39,069 nucleotides of DNA from Aeromicrobium sp. (GTDB taxonomy: Bacteria > Actinomycetota > Actinomycetes > Propionibacteriales > Nocardioidaceae), in the NCBI GenBank assembly GCA_025965115.1, contig JAOPXO010000050.1:1-39069 (forward strand). The letters are read 5' to 3'. The translations under genes and the position numbers were made by a program. Every line of letters begins with the position of its first letter. Position 1 is the stretch's first letter. Of this stretch, positions 33,282 to 39,069 are shown piece after piece. The notes under the pieces were generated by a model, which was not told where the DNA came from, ran no database searches, and saw only the letters and a program-made list of their open reading frames with translations.

Positions 33282-34178
33282 GTGAAGGTATTCCTCACGG
33301 GTGCAAGCGGAGTGATGGGCCGATCGTCCATCGAAGCGCTGCACCAAGCGGGCCACAGCGTTGTCGGCCTTGCACGTACACCCACGTCAGCCGCACGGAT
33401 CGAGGCACTCGGTGCCCAATCCTGTCTCGGCGACATCTATGACATCGGTGCCCTCACCGCGGGTATGCGCGGCTGTGACGCCGTCGCCAATCTCGCCACC
33501 AAGGTGCCGGTCGGGACAGCGGCACTGATGCCGGGTTCGCTCCGGGCGGTCGATCGCATCCGCGAACGCGGCTCGAAGGTCGTCGCCGATGCCGCGCGGC
33601 AGGCCGACGTCGGCCGCATCATCCAGCAGAGCCTGAGCTTCATCTACGCCGACCAGGACGATGACTGGGTCGACGAGCACAGCCCGATCGACGTCACCAA
33701 GGCCTCCGAGCCGGTCGTCGTGGCCGAGGACACGGTGCTCGGGTTCACCGCGTCGGGCGGCACGGGGGTCAGCCTGAGATTTGGTCTGATCACCGGTGAT
33801 GACCGCAACTCGGCATGGTTGTTCAAACGTGCCGCCGCCGGCAAGCCGATCGGCCTGGGAGCGGAGTCATCCTGGATGCACGTCGTGCACCCCGACGACA
33901 TCGGCTCTGCCGTGGTGCACGCACTGACCGCACCCGGCGGCGTCTACAACGTCGGCGCTGAGCCGGTGCAGCGCCGCGACTACGTCGACACGATGGCTCA
34001 GGCGGCCGGACGCAAGAACGGACGCTTCATGCCGTCCTGGGTGCTGCGCCTCGGGTCGGAGAAGCTCGAGATCCTGACCCGTTCGCAGCGGGTCAGCTCG
34101 CAGCTGTTCAGCGACCGTACGGGCTGGCATCCGCAATATCCCAAGCTGACGCCGGACTGGTTCGATGCCCTCATCTGA
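33282..34178 (+). CDS. NAD(P)-dependent epimerase/dehydratase (extended SDR)
   Basis: 298-aa Rossmann-fold protein. The cofactor motif is TGASGVMG (6-13), with an Asp in GDIYD at the adenine site; HPDDIGSAVVHAL is the C-terminal motif of epimerase-like SDRs. The catalytic Ser is in QQSLSFIYA, but the usual YxxxK is not obvious: the segment reads FIYADQDDD, so activity may be altered. The GTG start is fixed by GGGAG 6 nt upstream. The small gene after it overlaps its 3' end. Substrate unknown. Confidence 0.88.
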   Translation: MKVFLTGASGVMGRSSIEALHQAGHSVVGLARTPTSAARIEALGAQSCLGDIYDIGALTAGMRGCDAVANLATKVPVGTAALMPGSLRAVDRIRERGSKVVADAARQADVGRIIQQSLSFIYADQDDDWVDEHSPIDVTKASEPVVVAEDTVLGFTASGGTGVSLRFGLITGDDRNSAWLFKRAAAGKPIGLGAESSWMHVVHPDDIGSAVVHALTAPGGVYNVGAEPVQRRDYVDTMAQAAGRKNGRFMPSWVLRLGSEKLEILTRSQRVSSQLFSDRTGWHPQYPKLTPDWFDALI

Positions 34179-34359
34179 GCCGGCGCCGGAGTCTTCCGAC
34201 TCAGAACGCGAGGCCGAACGTCGCCGCCGAGCCGCCGAGCTGCTCGGTGACCTGCTCCCCACCACGACGACGGATGACACCGACGAGGGTTGGGGCGAGC
34301 AGGCAGCACCGACCAGTGACGAAGAGTTCCTGCGCGACGTACCTCCGCACCACGGCTGA
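34165..34359 (+). CDS. Small acidic actinobacterial protein (64 aa)
   Basis: Begins 14 nt inside the end of the SDR gene, suggesting coupled translation. The sequence has a charged helix (EREAERRRRAAELLGDLLP) and a conserved-looking tail with TDDTDEGWGE, FLRDVPPHHG. I recall similar short proteins with DDTDxGWGE and a terminal PPHHG/PPHW in other Actinobacteria, without known function. Not an artefact of the antisense strand: the convergent mscL starts its 3' end 12 nt later. Confidence 0.7.
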   Translation: MPSSEPAPESSDSEREAERRRRAAELLGDLLPTTTTDDTDEGWGEQAAPTSDEEFLRDVPPHHG

Positions 34360-34371
34360 GCCGACTGGCGG

Positions 34372-34764
34372 CTAGGCCCGGCGCTGCAGCGAGTCCCGGA
34401 TCTCGCGCAGCAGCGCGATGTCCTCGGGCACGGCCTCCGGCTCGGGATCGCCGGGCTTGCGCAGCGACTGCAGCTTCTGGACGGGTACGACGATCGCGAA
34501 GTAGATCACGGCCATCGTCACCACGAACACGATCAGCGCGTTGATGATGCCGCCGATGTCGACGAAGGTCGCCGCGCTGTCCCTGATGTGGAAGCCGAAC
34601 CCCTTCGAGTCGGCTCCGCCTCCGCCGATACTGGCAACGATCGGCTTGACGAAGTTGTTGCCGAAGGCTCCGACGAGAGTGGTGAACGCAACGCCGATCG
34701 CGATGCCGACGGCGAGGTCGACGACATTGCCGCGCATCAGGAAGTCCTTGAAGCCTTTGATCAT
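34372..34764 (-). CDS. mscL: Large-conductance mechanosensitive channel
   Basis: 130-aa MscL that opens under membrane tension to release solutes on osmotic downshock; homopentamer in the inner membrane. Amphipathic N-terminus MIKGFKDFLMRGNVVDLAVG, pore helix TM1 (AVGIAIGVAFTTLVGAFGNN), periplasmic loop with an unusually glycine-rich stretch (IGGGGADSKG), TM2 (IINALIVFVVTMAVIYFAIV) and the C-terminal cytoplasmic helix (EDIALLREIRDSLQ). The GGGGGA Shine-Dalgarno is close to the ATG. Full length. Confidence 0.97.
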   Translation of the reverse strand: MIKGFKDFLMRGNVVDLAVGIAIGVAFTTLVGAFGNNFVKPIVASIGGGGADSKGFGFHIRDSAATFVDIGGIINALIVFVVTMAVIYFAIVVPVQKLQSLRKPGDPEPEAVPEDIALLREIRDSLQRRA

Positions 34765-34824
34765 GATTCCCCCAGTGGGTCTGATGTGAATGACACGTCG
34801 ACCCTAGCCATCGCCGATCGGCGA

Positions 34825-35298
34825 TCACCAGAGGCGTACGGGTGGCAGCTCGCCAGATTCCAGTCCCAGAACGCGAGTGATTGTCGCCCGAAGATGGTCC
34901 ACCTCGACCTGACCAACCACCGTCGCCCACTCCTGCTCGAGGTCGGCATAGATCTCATCGACGACAGCAAGGAGCTCGCGGCCGCGGGTGGTGAGCGCAA
35001 CCGGTCGCTGGCGAGCGTCACTCGTGTCGACCGTGCGCGCGAGGTAACCGGCCGCGTCCATCGTGTCGATCAACTTGGAGGCAGCCTGCTTGGTCATGCC
35101 CATCAGCTGGGCGAGTGCGGTCGTACTCGTCGGTTCATACCTGCACGCGAGCAGCACCGGCCCGAATGCTGGGCGTACGTCGTTCCACCCACGGTCGCGA
35201 AGCGCAACATGCAGGCCGTCGACCAGCGAGCGGAAGGCGACGGCGAACAGTCTGGCCAGGGGTTGGCTGGTGGGCGTTGGAGTGTTCACTTGGCCCAT
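34825..35298 (-). CDS. MarR-family transcriptional regulator
   Basis: 157-aa winged-helix protein. The MarR fold is visible: helices ~15-40, recognition region TTALAQLMGMTKQAASKLID (58-77) and the wing GYLARTVDTSDARQRPVALTTRGREL. The first codon lies 13 nt inside the upstream cupin gene, so both are one operon and coupled. It very likely binds the two matching inverted repeats at 35678-35694 and 35721-35737 in front of the operon and autoregulates it. No conserved ligand or Cys redox site is evident. Confidence 0.92.
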   Translation of the reverse strand: MGQVNTPTPTSQPLARLFAVAFRSLVDGLHVALRDRGWNDVRPAFGPVLLACRYEPTSTTALAQLMGMTKQAASKLIDTMDAAGYLARTVDTSDARQRPVALTTRGRELLAVVDEIYADLEQEWATVVGQVEVDHLRATITRVLGLESGELPPVRLW

Positions 35299-35660
35299 GG
35301 TGGCGTGAAGGCCGTGCCGTCGGCGAGCCGGGCTTGTCCGCCGACCGGGAGGCAGCAGATGAGGCGTAGCGTGCGCTCGCCGCGGTTGGCAAGCTCGAAG
35401 GGCACCTCCGCCGGGACGACGATCGCATCGCCTGGTCCCGCCGTGCCGGCGTCGCCGTCGATCACCGTCGCGGCATGGCCGGCGAGGACGACGAAGATCT
35501 CTTCTCTGGTCAGCGAGTGCGGCGTCGGCTCAGTGCCTGGCGCAATCTCGACAACCCAGATGGCAGTGTCCTGGGATCCTCGGGATGGTGTCGCGAGCGA
35601 TGTGAAGGTTGTCCCCTCCAGAGAGTGGGTGGGCGTGATGGGTGCAGGGAGCACGGGCAC
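35286..35660 (-). CDS. Small cupin-domain protein
   Basis: 124-aa single-domain cupin. Cupin motif 1 is GTEPTPHSLTREEIFVVLAG, with a His and a Glu as potential metal ligands; motif 2 is PGDAIVVPAEVPFELANRG, in which the usual His is replaced (VPFEL), so metal binding may be incomplete. The start is GTG at 35660: AGGAGG 6 nt upstream decides it over the longer open frame, which would include both operators. It heads the marR operon. It may act as a small-molecule sensor or isomerase; function not known. Confidence 0.85.
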   Translation of the reverse strand: MPVLPAPITPTHSLEGTTFTSLATPSRGSQDTAIWVVEIAPGTEPTPHSLTREEIFVVLAGHAATVIDGDAGTAGPGDAIVVPAEVPFELANRGERTLRLICCLPVGGQARLADGTAFTPPWAK

Positions 35661-35677
35661 GGGATTCCTCCTGATGT

Positions 35678-35694
35678 AGTCAACGTGGTTGACC
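35678..35694. promoter_or_regulatory. MarR operator 1
   Basis: GTCAAC-GTG-GTTGAC inverted repeat (core 35679-35693). It covers the predicted transcription start of the cupin-marR operon. 15 of 16 core bases match operator 2 (AGTCAAC.TGGTTGAC). Confidence 0.7.
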
Positions 35695-35697
35695 AAT

Positions 35698-35726
35698 AGC
35701 GTGGCCGAACGTGCCGGGAAAGTCAA
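35698..35726 (-). promoter_or_regulatory. Promoter of cupin-marR: -35 TTGACT, 17 bp, -10 CACGCT
   Basis: TTGACT (complement of 35721-35726) lies within operator 2; CACGCT (complement of 35698-35703) is 17 bp downstream. Transcription would start near 35690 in operator 1. Confidence 0.55.
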
Positions 35727-35737
35727 CTTGGTTGACT
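35721..35737. promoter_or_regulatory. MarR operator 2
   Basis: Perfect 7+7 inverted repeat AGTCAAC-TTG-GTTGACT. Centre-to-centre distance to operator 1 is 43 bp, about four helical turns. It overlaps the stop codon of the upstream SAF gene. Confidence 0.7.
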
Positions 35738-36332
35738 ATCTGGCTGACGACACCACAGAGAACCGGGACTCCAAGGCGGCCGTGGCAAGCACCAAAGCCA
35801 CGTGTTCGCTGGTCACGATGCCGAGCGGAGTGGCCTCGTTGTCGCTGGTGGCCGACGGGACGGCGACGACCTCGACCCCACGGGCCAGCACCGTCGCCTT
35901 GGTCTCGCCGTTGGGATCGACCGCAATCACGTCGATGCGGTCGCCGACCTGGATGCCGGTCAGGCCGTCGGCCTCGGCGACGCGCACGGTGGTGAGTACG
36001 GAGCCGGGGCCGTAGCCCTTGAGGGCGTCTGGCCGCAGCACTCGATAGTCGGTCAGCGCCTCACCCTGCCGCATCGGACCGGCGATCCGACGACCCACGG
36101 CGTCCGACCTGCTGAGCTGATGGTCGGGCGCGCTGCCCGCGGGTACGAGACTCGTGTCGAGATCGGCCGCGGTGATGACGTGTCCGCTGGCGAGATCACG
36201 GCTGGCGACGACGATCGCGCTGCCGGACGGCGAGCCACGTACGGCGCTCAGGGCAGCCAACACTGCGAGGCCCGCGCAGATCGCGGCCAGGACTCGGCGG
36301 TGCTCAAAGACGAATCGGTGCAGTTGGTTCAT
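35736..36332 (-). CDS. SAF-domain protein (CpaB/RcpC-like)
   Basis: 198 aa. A membrane anchor (VLAAICAGLAVLAALSAV, about residues 14-31) is followed by a SAF domain (AIVVASRDLASGHVITAADL ... GRRIAGPMRQGEALTDYRVL) and a CpaB/RcpC-like C-terminal domain (TVRVAEADGLTGIQVGDRID). In Flp/Tad pilus systems such proteins sit at the assembly platform, but no tad genes are here; single copies beside fmdB and mscL are familiar in Actinobacteria, function unclear. TAGAGT 6 nt before the ATG supports a leaderless mRNA. Confidence 0.88.
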   Translation of the reverse strand: MNQLHRFVFEHRRVLAAICAGLAVLAALSAVRGSPSGSAIVVASRDLASGHVITAADLDTSLVPAGSAPDHQLSRSDAVGRRIAGPMRQGEALTDYRVLRPDALKGYGPGSVLTTVRVAEADGLTGIQVGDRIDVIAVDPNGETKATVLARGVEVVAVPSATSDNEATPLGIVTSEHVALVLATAALESRFSVVSSAR

Positions 36333-36344
36333 GGCCGGACTCTA
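36333..36344 (-). promoter_or_regulatory. Leaderless promoter of the SAF gene (-10 TAGAGT)
   Basis: TAGAGT (complement of 36339-36344) is 6 nt before the ATG at 36332. Confidence 0.5.
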
Positions 36345-36382
36345 GGAAGATCCGGGGCGGTATGCAGACCGCCGTCCACAGC

Positions 36383-36706
36383 TCAGGCGGCGGAGTCGGA
36401 ACCCGTCTTCTTGGCCGCAGCGGGTGTGGAACTGGGCGTCGACGGCTCCGCTGACTTCGCCGGCGTCGACGACTCCTTGCTGCCCGACTCCTTGCTGCCC
36501 GCCTTCGCCGGCTCGCCCGAACTGGTGGTCTGGCGGCTGTCGTTGCGGTAGAAGCCGGAACCCTTGAACACCACACCGACGGCATTGAAGACCTTGCGCA
36601 ACCGGCCGCCACAATTGGGGCAGACGGTCAGCGCATCGTCGGTGAAGCTCTGCTGGACTTCCAGCGGTTCTCCACACTCGGTGCACTGGTATTGGTAGGT
36701 CGGCAC
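36383..36706 (-). CDS. FmdB-family zinc-ribbon protein
   Basis: 107 aa. The N-terminal zinc ribbon has CTEC and CPNC pairs (VPTYQYQCTECGEPLE ... LTVCPNCGGRLRKVF), then FKGSGFYRNDSR, the family signature, and a disordered Ser/Ala/Lys/Glu tail that contains a duplicated pentapeptide GSKES. The start is GTG at 36706 with AGGAG 6 nt before it; the longer open frame (ATG 36757) lacks support. Probably a regulatory or nucleic-acid-binding protein; function unknown. It is divergent from the CNNM gene: its -10 candidate TACCCT (complement of 36740-36745) overlaps the TACAGT of the other direction. Confidence 0.9.
   Translation of the reverse strand: MPTYQYQCTECGEPLEVQQSFTDDALTVCPNCGGRLRKVFNAVGVVFKGSGFYRNDSRQTTSSGEPAKAGSKESGSKESSTPAKSAEPSTPSSTPAAAKKTGSDSAA
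36471..36500. repeat. Perfect 15-bp tandem duplication in the FmdB tail
   Basis: GACTCCTTGCTGCCC twice in a row (36471-36485, 36486-36500), encoding GSKES-GSKES on the minus strand. In frame, so it only lengthens the disordered tail; a replication-slippage site. Confidence 0.85.
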
Positions 36707-36743
36707 TGCCTGCTCCTGGTCGATTGAAACTGCCTCCCAAGGG

Positions 36744-36758
36744 TACAGTTGCCGCATC
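36744..36758 (+). promoter_or_regulatory. -10 TACAGT before the CNNM micro-ORF
   Basis: TACAGT (36744-36749) lies 9 nt before the GTG at 36759. It overlaps the oppositely oriented TACCCT of fmdB. Confidence 0.4.
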
Positions 36759-36842
36759 GTGGCCGATCACTTCCCTTGGCGGGCCAGTCCTCGACGACTC
36801 TGTCTCCCTCGACGACACTGTCCTCCCCGAGGCCAGCGATGA
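36759..36842 (+). CDS. 27-codon Arg-rich micro-ORF overlapping the CNNM gene start
   Basis: GTG start, product begins MADHFPWRASPRRLC and ends PPRGQR; 8 of 27 residues are Arg. Its TGA (36840-36842) overlaps the ATG of the CNNM gene (36839-36841) as ATGA. Prediction only; its role could be coupling or attenuation. Confidence 0.4.
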   Translation: MADHFPWRASPRRLCLPRRHCPPRGQR

Positions 36843-38209
36843 CCGAATGGCTGCTTCTGGCCACGTCCGTCCTTCTGATGGTCGTCTGCGGTGCGTTCGG
36901 AGCCGCCGAATACTCGTTCGTGACGGTGGACCGCGCGACCGTCGAGCGGGCGGCCGAAGCCGGCGACAAACGCGCCCAGGGCACGCTGGCGGCACTGCGT
37001 ACGCTCTCCACTCAGCTGAGTGGCGCGCAGCTCGGCATCACGATCACCAATCTGGCGATCGGCTTCCTCGCGGAGCCGGCCCTCGGCACGATCCTGCGCG
37101 ACCCGCTCAAGCAGCTCGGGCTGGACGGTGGTGCGCTCAAGGCAGTGGCGTACGGCATCGCCCTCGCCAGCAGCACGATCGTGACGATGCTGATCGGGGA
37201 GCTGGTGCCCAAGAAGCTTGCGCTGGCGCTGCCGTTGCAGATCGCCAACCGAACCCAGCTGCTCCAGCGATTCTTCACCAGGGTCATGGCGTGGCCGATC
37301 CGGATTCTGAACGCGATCGCCAACGCGATCCTGCGTTCGGTCGGGGTCGAGCCCCAGGAGGAGCTGCGATCGGCGCGCTCACCAGTCGAGCTGCGTTCCT
37401 TGGTGATGCGGTCGGCGTCCCAGGGAGAGCTTGACGACGAGACGGCTGACCTCGTGGCTCGCAGCATTGCCTTCGGTGATCGGACAGCCGCGGACGTACG
37501 CACGCCACGGGTGCGGGTGCACTTCCTCGAGGGTCGAGACACCGCGCACGATGTCATCGAGGCCGCCCGGCAAACCGGGCACTCGCGTTTTCCGGTCATC
37601 GGCCGCAGCCCCGACGACGTGCTCGGCGTCGTCCACGTCAAGCAGGCCGTCGCCGTCGCGCCCGACCGCCGTCGCAACGTACGCGTGTCCGACATCGCCG
37701 ATCCGGCGACGACGGTGCCCGACAGCATCGAGCTCGACCCGCTGCTGACGCTGTTGCGGGAGCAGGGCATGCAGCTGGCGATCGTCGTCGACGAGTACGG
37801 CGGCACCGACGGCGTCGTCACACTCGAGGACCTGGTCGAGGAGATCGTGGGCGATATCGCCGATGAGCACGACCGTCTCTCTGCCCGCAGCAGACACCGG
37901 CGCGACGGCACCTGGTCGCTGTCGGGGCTCCTTCGACCCGACGAGGTCGAGGAACAGACCGGAGTCGCCCTCCCCGAGAGCGAGGACTACGAGACCATCG
38001 CCGGCCTGATCAACGCCGAGCTCGGTCGCATCGCCGTGCGAGGTGACGTCATCACCCTGACCCTCGATCGCACCCCTGATGATGACGTCGACGATCCCGA
38101 GCCGCTCCTGGTGACCCTCGCGGTCGAACGCATGGAGGGTCGGAGGATCGATCGGGTCTCATTGACCGTCGACGACTCGCCCGAGCCCCTGGCGGGTGGT
38201 GACTCATGA
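36839..38209 (+). CDS. CNNM/CBS-pair/CorC-HlyC membrane protein 1 (hemolysin-C family)
   Basis: 456 aa. N-terminal CNNM (DUF21) transmembrane domain (about 1-190; FGAAEYSFVTVDRATVE, GAQLGITITNLAIGFLAEPAL and the EL.PKKLAL motif GELVPKKLALALPLQIA). Two CBS domains follow (HFLEGRDTAHDVIEAARQTG to VVDEYGGTDGVVTLEDLVEE), then a CorC_HlyC domain near the C-terminus. Structural work on the family shows Mg2+/Na+-linked divalent cation export; the 'hemolysin' label is historical. GAGG 6 nt upstream supports the ATG at 36839. Its stop overlaps the next gene's ATG (ATGA), so the paralogues are co-translated and may form a heteromer. Confidence 0.94.
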   Translation: MTEWLLLATSVLLMVVCGAFGAAEYSFVTVDRATVERAAEAGDKRAQGTLAALRTLSTQLSGAQLGITITNLAIGFLAEPALGTILRDPLKQLGLDGGALKAVAYGIALASSTIVTMLIGELVPKKLALALPLQIANRTQLLQRFFTRVMAWPIRILNAIANAILRSVGVEPQEELRSARSPVELRSLVMRSASQGELDDETADLVARSIAFGDRTAADVRTPRVRVHFLEGRDTAHDVIEAARQTGHSRFPVIGRSPDDVLGVVHVKQAVAVAPDRRRNVRVSDIADPATTVPDSIELDPLLTLLREQGMQLAIVVDEYGGTDGVVTLEDLVEEIVGDIADEHDRLSARSRHRRDGTWSLSGLLRPDEVEEQTGVALPESEDYETIAGLINAELGRIAVRGDVITLTLDRTPDDDVDDPEPLLVTLAVERMEGRRIDRVSLTVDDSPEPLAGGDS

Positions 38210-39069
38210 GCCCGGTCGCCGCGCTGCTGTTGACGGTCACGCTGCTGGCCCTCAATGCGGTGTTCGTCGCCGCGGAGTTCGCCCTCATCTCGGCGCGCCG
38301 CACTCAGCTCGAACCTCGCGTCGCGGCTGGCTCGCGGCCTGCCCGCATGGCGTTGCGGGCGATCGAGAACATCACGCTGGTCATCGCGGCCGCCCAGCTG
38401 GGCATCACGATCTGCTCGCTGGGCCTCGGTGCGGTGGGGGAACCGGCCATCGCCCATCTGCTTGAGCCCATCTTCGACGCGGTCAATCTGCCCGAGGGCG
38501 TCGTGCATCCGGTCTCCTTCGTCATTGCCATGACGGTCGTGGTGTTCGCGCATGTGGTGCTCGGCGAGATGGTGCCCAAGAACCTCGCGCTCGTCGGTCC
38601 TGATCGTGCAGCCCTGATCCTCGGCCCCTTCATGCTGGCGATCGTCGCGATCCTCAGGCCATTCGTCATCGTGCTCAACGGAGCCGCCAACCTCATCGTC
38701 CGGTCGCTTCGGGTCGAGCCCAAGGAGGAGGTGGCGTCGACATACAGCCATGACGAGGTGGCCGGTTTGGTCGAGGAGTCACGCCGCGAAGGCCTGCTCG
38801 ACGAGCACGAGTACGGCCTGGTGTCCGGCGCACTCGACTTCTCGGACGGCACGGTCGACCAGGTGTTGCTGCCGCTCGACGGCCTTGTCACGATCCCTCC
38901 GACCGCCACACCTGTCGACATCGAGGAGGCGTGCGCCGAGACCGGCTTCTCGCGCTTTCCGGTCACCGACGCCGCGGGCGACATCAACGGCTACCTGCAC
39001 ATCAAGGATGTGCTGGAGACCGACGAGGCCTCGCGCCACGAGACGATTGCCGACAAGTGGGTGCGGCCG
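38206..39069 (+). CDS. CNNM/CBS membrane protein 2 (hemolysin-C family), 3'-truncated by window
   Basis: Open for 288 codons to the window edge, starting MSPVAALLLTVTLLALNAVF. It repeats the layout of its neighbour: CNNM domain with FVAAEFALISARRTQLE, AAAQLGITICSLGLGAVGEPA and LGEMVPKNLALVGP, followed by EVAGLVEESRREGLLDEHE and the beginning of the first CBS domain (ATPVDIEEACAETGFSRFPV). The rest (second CBS, CorC_HlyC) lies outside. The ATGA overlap with the preceding gene shows translational coupling. Paired CNNM genes like this are common in Actinobacteria. Confidence 0.93.
   Translation, partial: MSPVAALLLTVTLLALNAVFVAAEFALISARRTQLEPRVAAGSRPARMALRAIENITLVIAAAQLGITICSLGLGAVGEPAIAHLLEPIFDAVNLPEGVVHPVSFVIAMTVVVFAHVVLGEMVPKNLALVGPDRAALILGPFMLAIVAILRPFVIVLNGAANLIVRSLRVEPKEEVASTYSHDEVAGLVEESRREGLLDEHEYGLVSGALDFSDGTVDQVLLPLDGLVTIPPTATPVDIEEACAETGFSRFPVTDAAGDINGYLHIKDVLETDEASRHETIADKWVRP

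Noticed and set aside
34588-35679. 363-codon + strand frame across mscL, marR and cupin genes
   Set aside because: It runs antisense to three well-supported genes and crosses both operators.
35661-35726. Longer cupin start at 35726
   Set aside because: It would place both operators and the promoter inside the coding region; AGGAGG before GTG 35660 is decisive.
35736-36332. Evidence for a Flp/Tad pilus locus
   Set aside because: Only the SAF/CpaB-like protein is present; no ATPase, TadB/C, prepilin or peptidase gene lies in the window.
36839-39069. Haemolysin/toxin activity for the two 'hemolysin family' proteins
   Set aside because: CNNM plus CBS plus CorC_HlyC architecture marks divalent-cation transport proteins; the haemolysin name is historical.

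Overview
The window is a high-GC, gene-dense stretch of an actinobacterial chromosome. Gene content points to the Nocardioidaceae (Aeromicrobium/Nocardioides-like), but no rRNA or marker gene is present to prove this. Supporting signs are methylmalonyl-CoA mutase followed by meaB, an actinobacterial citrate synthase divergent from pdxH, an IdeR/DtxR iron regulator with all textbook metal ligands, a PGPGW membrane protein, a DUF1707 protein, topoisomerase IB, and many start codons that sit 6-9 nt behind a -10 box (leaderless transcripts). I found no CRISPR array, insertion sequence, integrase, phage gene or rRNA. No gene-free gap reaches 300 bases; the longest are 4368-4594, 14300-14517 and 3372-3569.

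Layout. 1-2855: 5'-truncated methylmalonyl-CoA mutase and its chaperone GTPase MeaB (propionate/odd-chain metabolism). 2880-6074: an AT-richer orphan, a transglutaminase-like protein, a secreted Ser/Thr-rich protein and a membrane protein, with a structured convergent intergenic region at 4389-4490. 6081-7874: citrate synthase and PdxH from a shared divergent promoter region. 7991-12240: DedA protein, a small membrane protein behind a micro-ORF, then an HxlR regulator divergent from a DHA2-type drug exporter with a clear operator, and a second MFS exporter. 12266-14299: thioesterase-like protein and DNA photolyase in one operon. 14518-21839: two adjacent giant secreted proteins built from bacterial Ig-like repeats. 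21884-22656: micro-ORF plus ideR. 22675-24833: cyclopropane/methyl-fatty-acid synthase coupled to a DUF1295 protein. 24868-28755: PGPGW protein, DUF1707 protein, secreted subtilase, MFS transporter. 28839-31323: flavin disulfide oxidoreductase, topoisomerase IB, tRNA-Arg(CCU). 31375-34359: lipoprotein esterase (LpqC-like), HAD phosphatase, SDR epimerase, small acidic protein. 34372-36706: MscL, a cupin-marR operon with two matching operators, SAF protein, FmdB zinc ribbon. 36759-39069: two CNNM/CBS (hemolysin-C/CorC-type) membrane proteins, the second cut by the window end.

No single new multi-gene defence or biosynthetic system is evident. The most interesting signals are: (i) a recurring arrangement in which a very short, apparently leaderless ORF ends in a 4-nt ATGA/GTGA overlap with the start of the real gene (ideR, lpqC-like, HAD phosphatase, CNNM protein), with a variant before the 98-aa membrane protein; two of these micro-ORFs begin with the same 18 bases encoding MSERQR; (ii) the tandem Ig-repeat giants with a shared C-terminal cap; and (iii) two clean regulator/operator pairs (HxlR and MarR) in which operator, promoter and start codon can be placed to the base.
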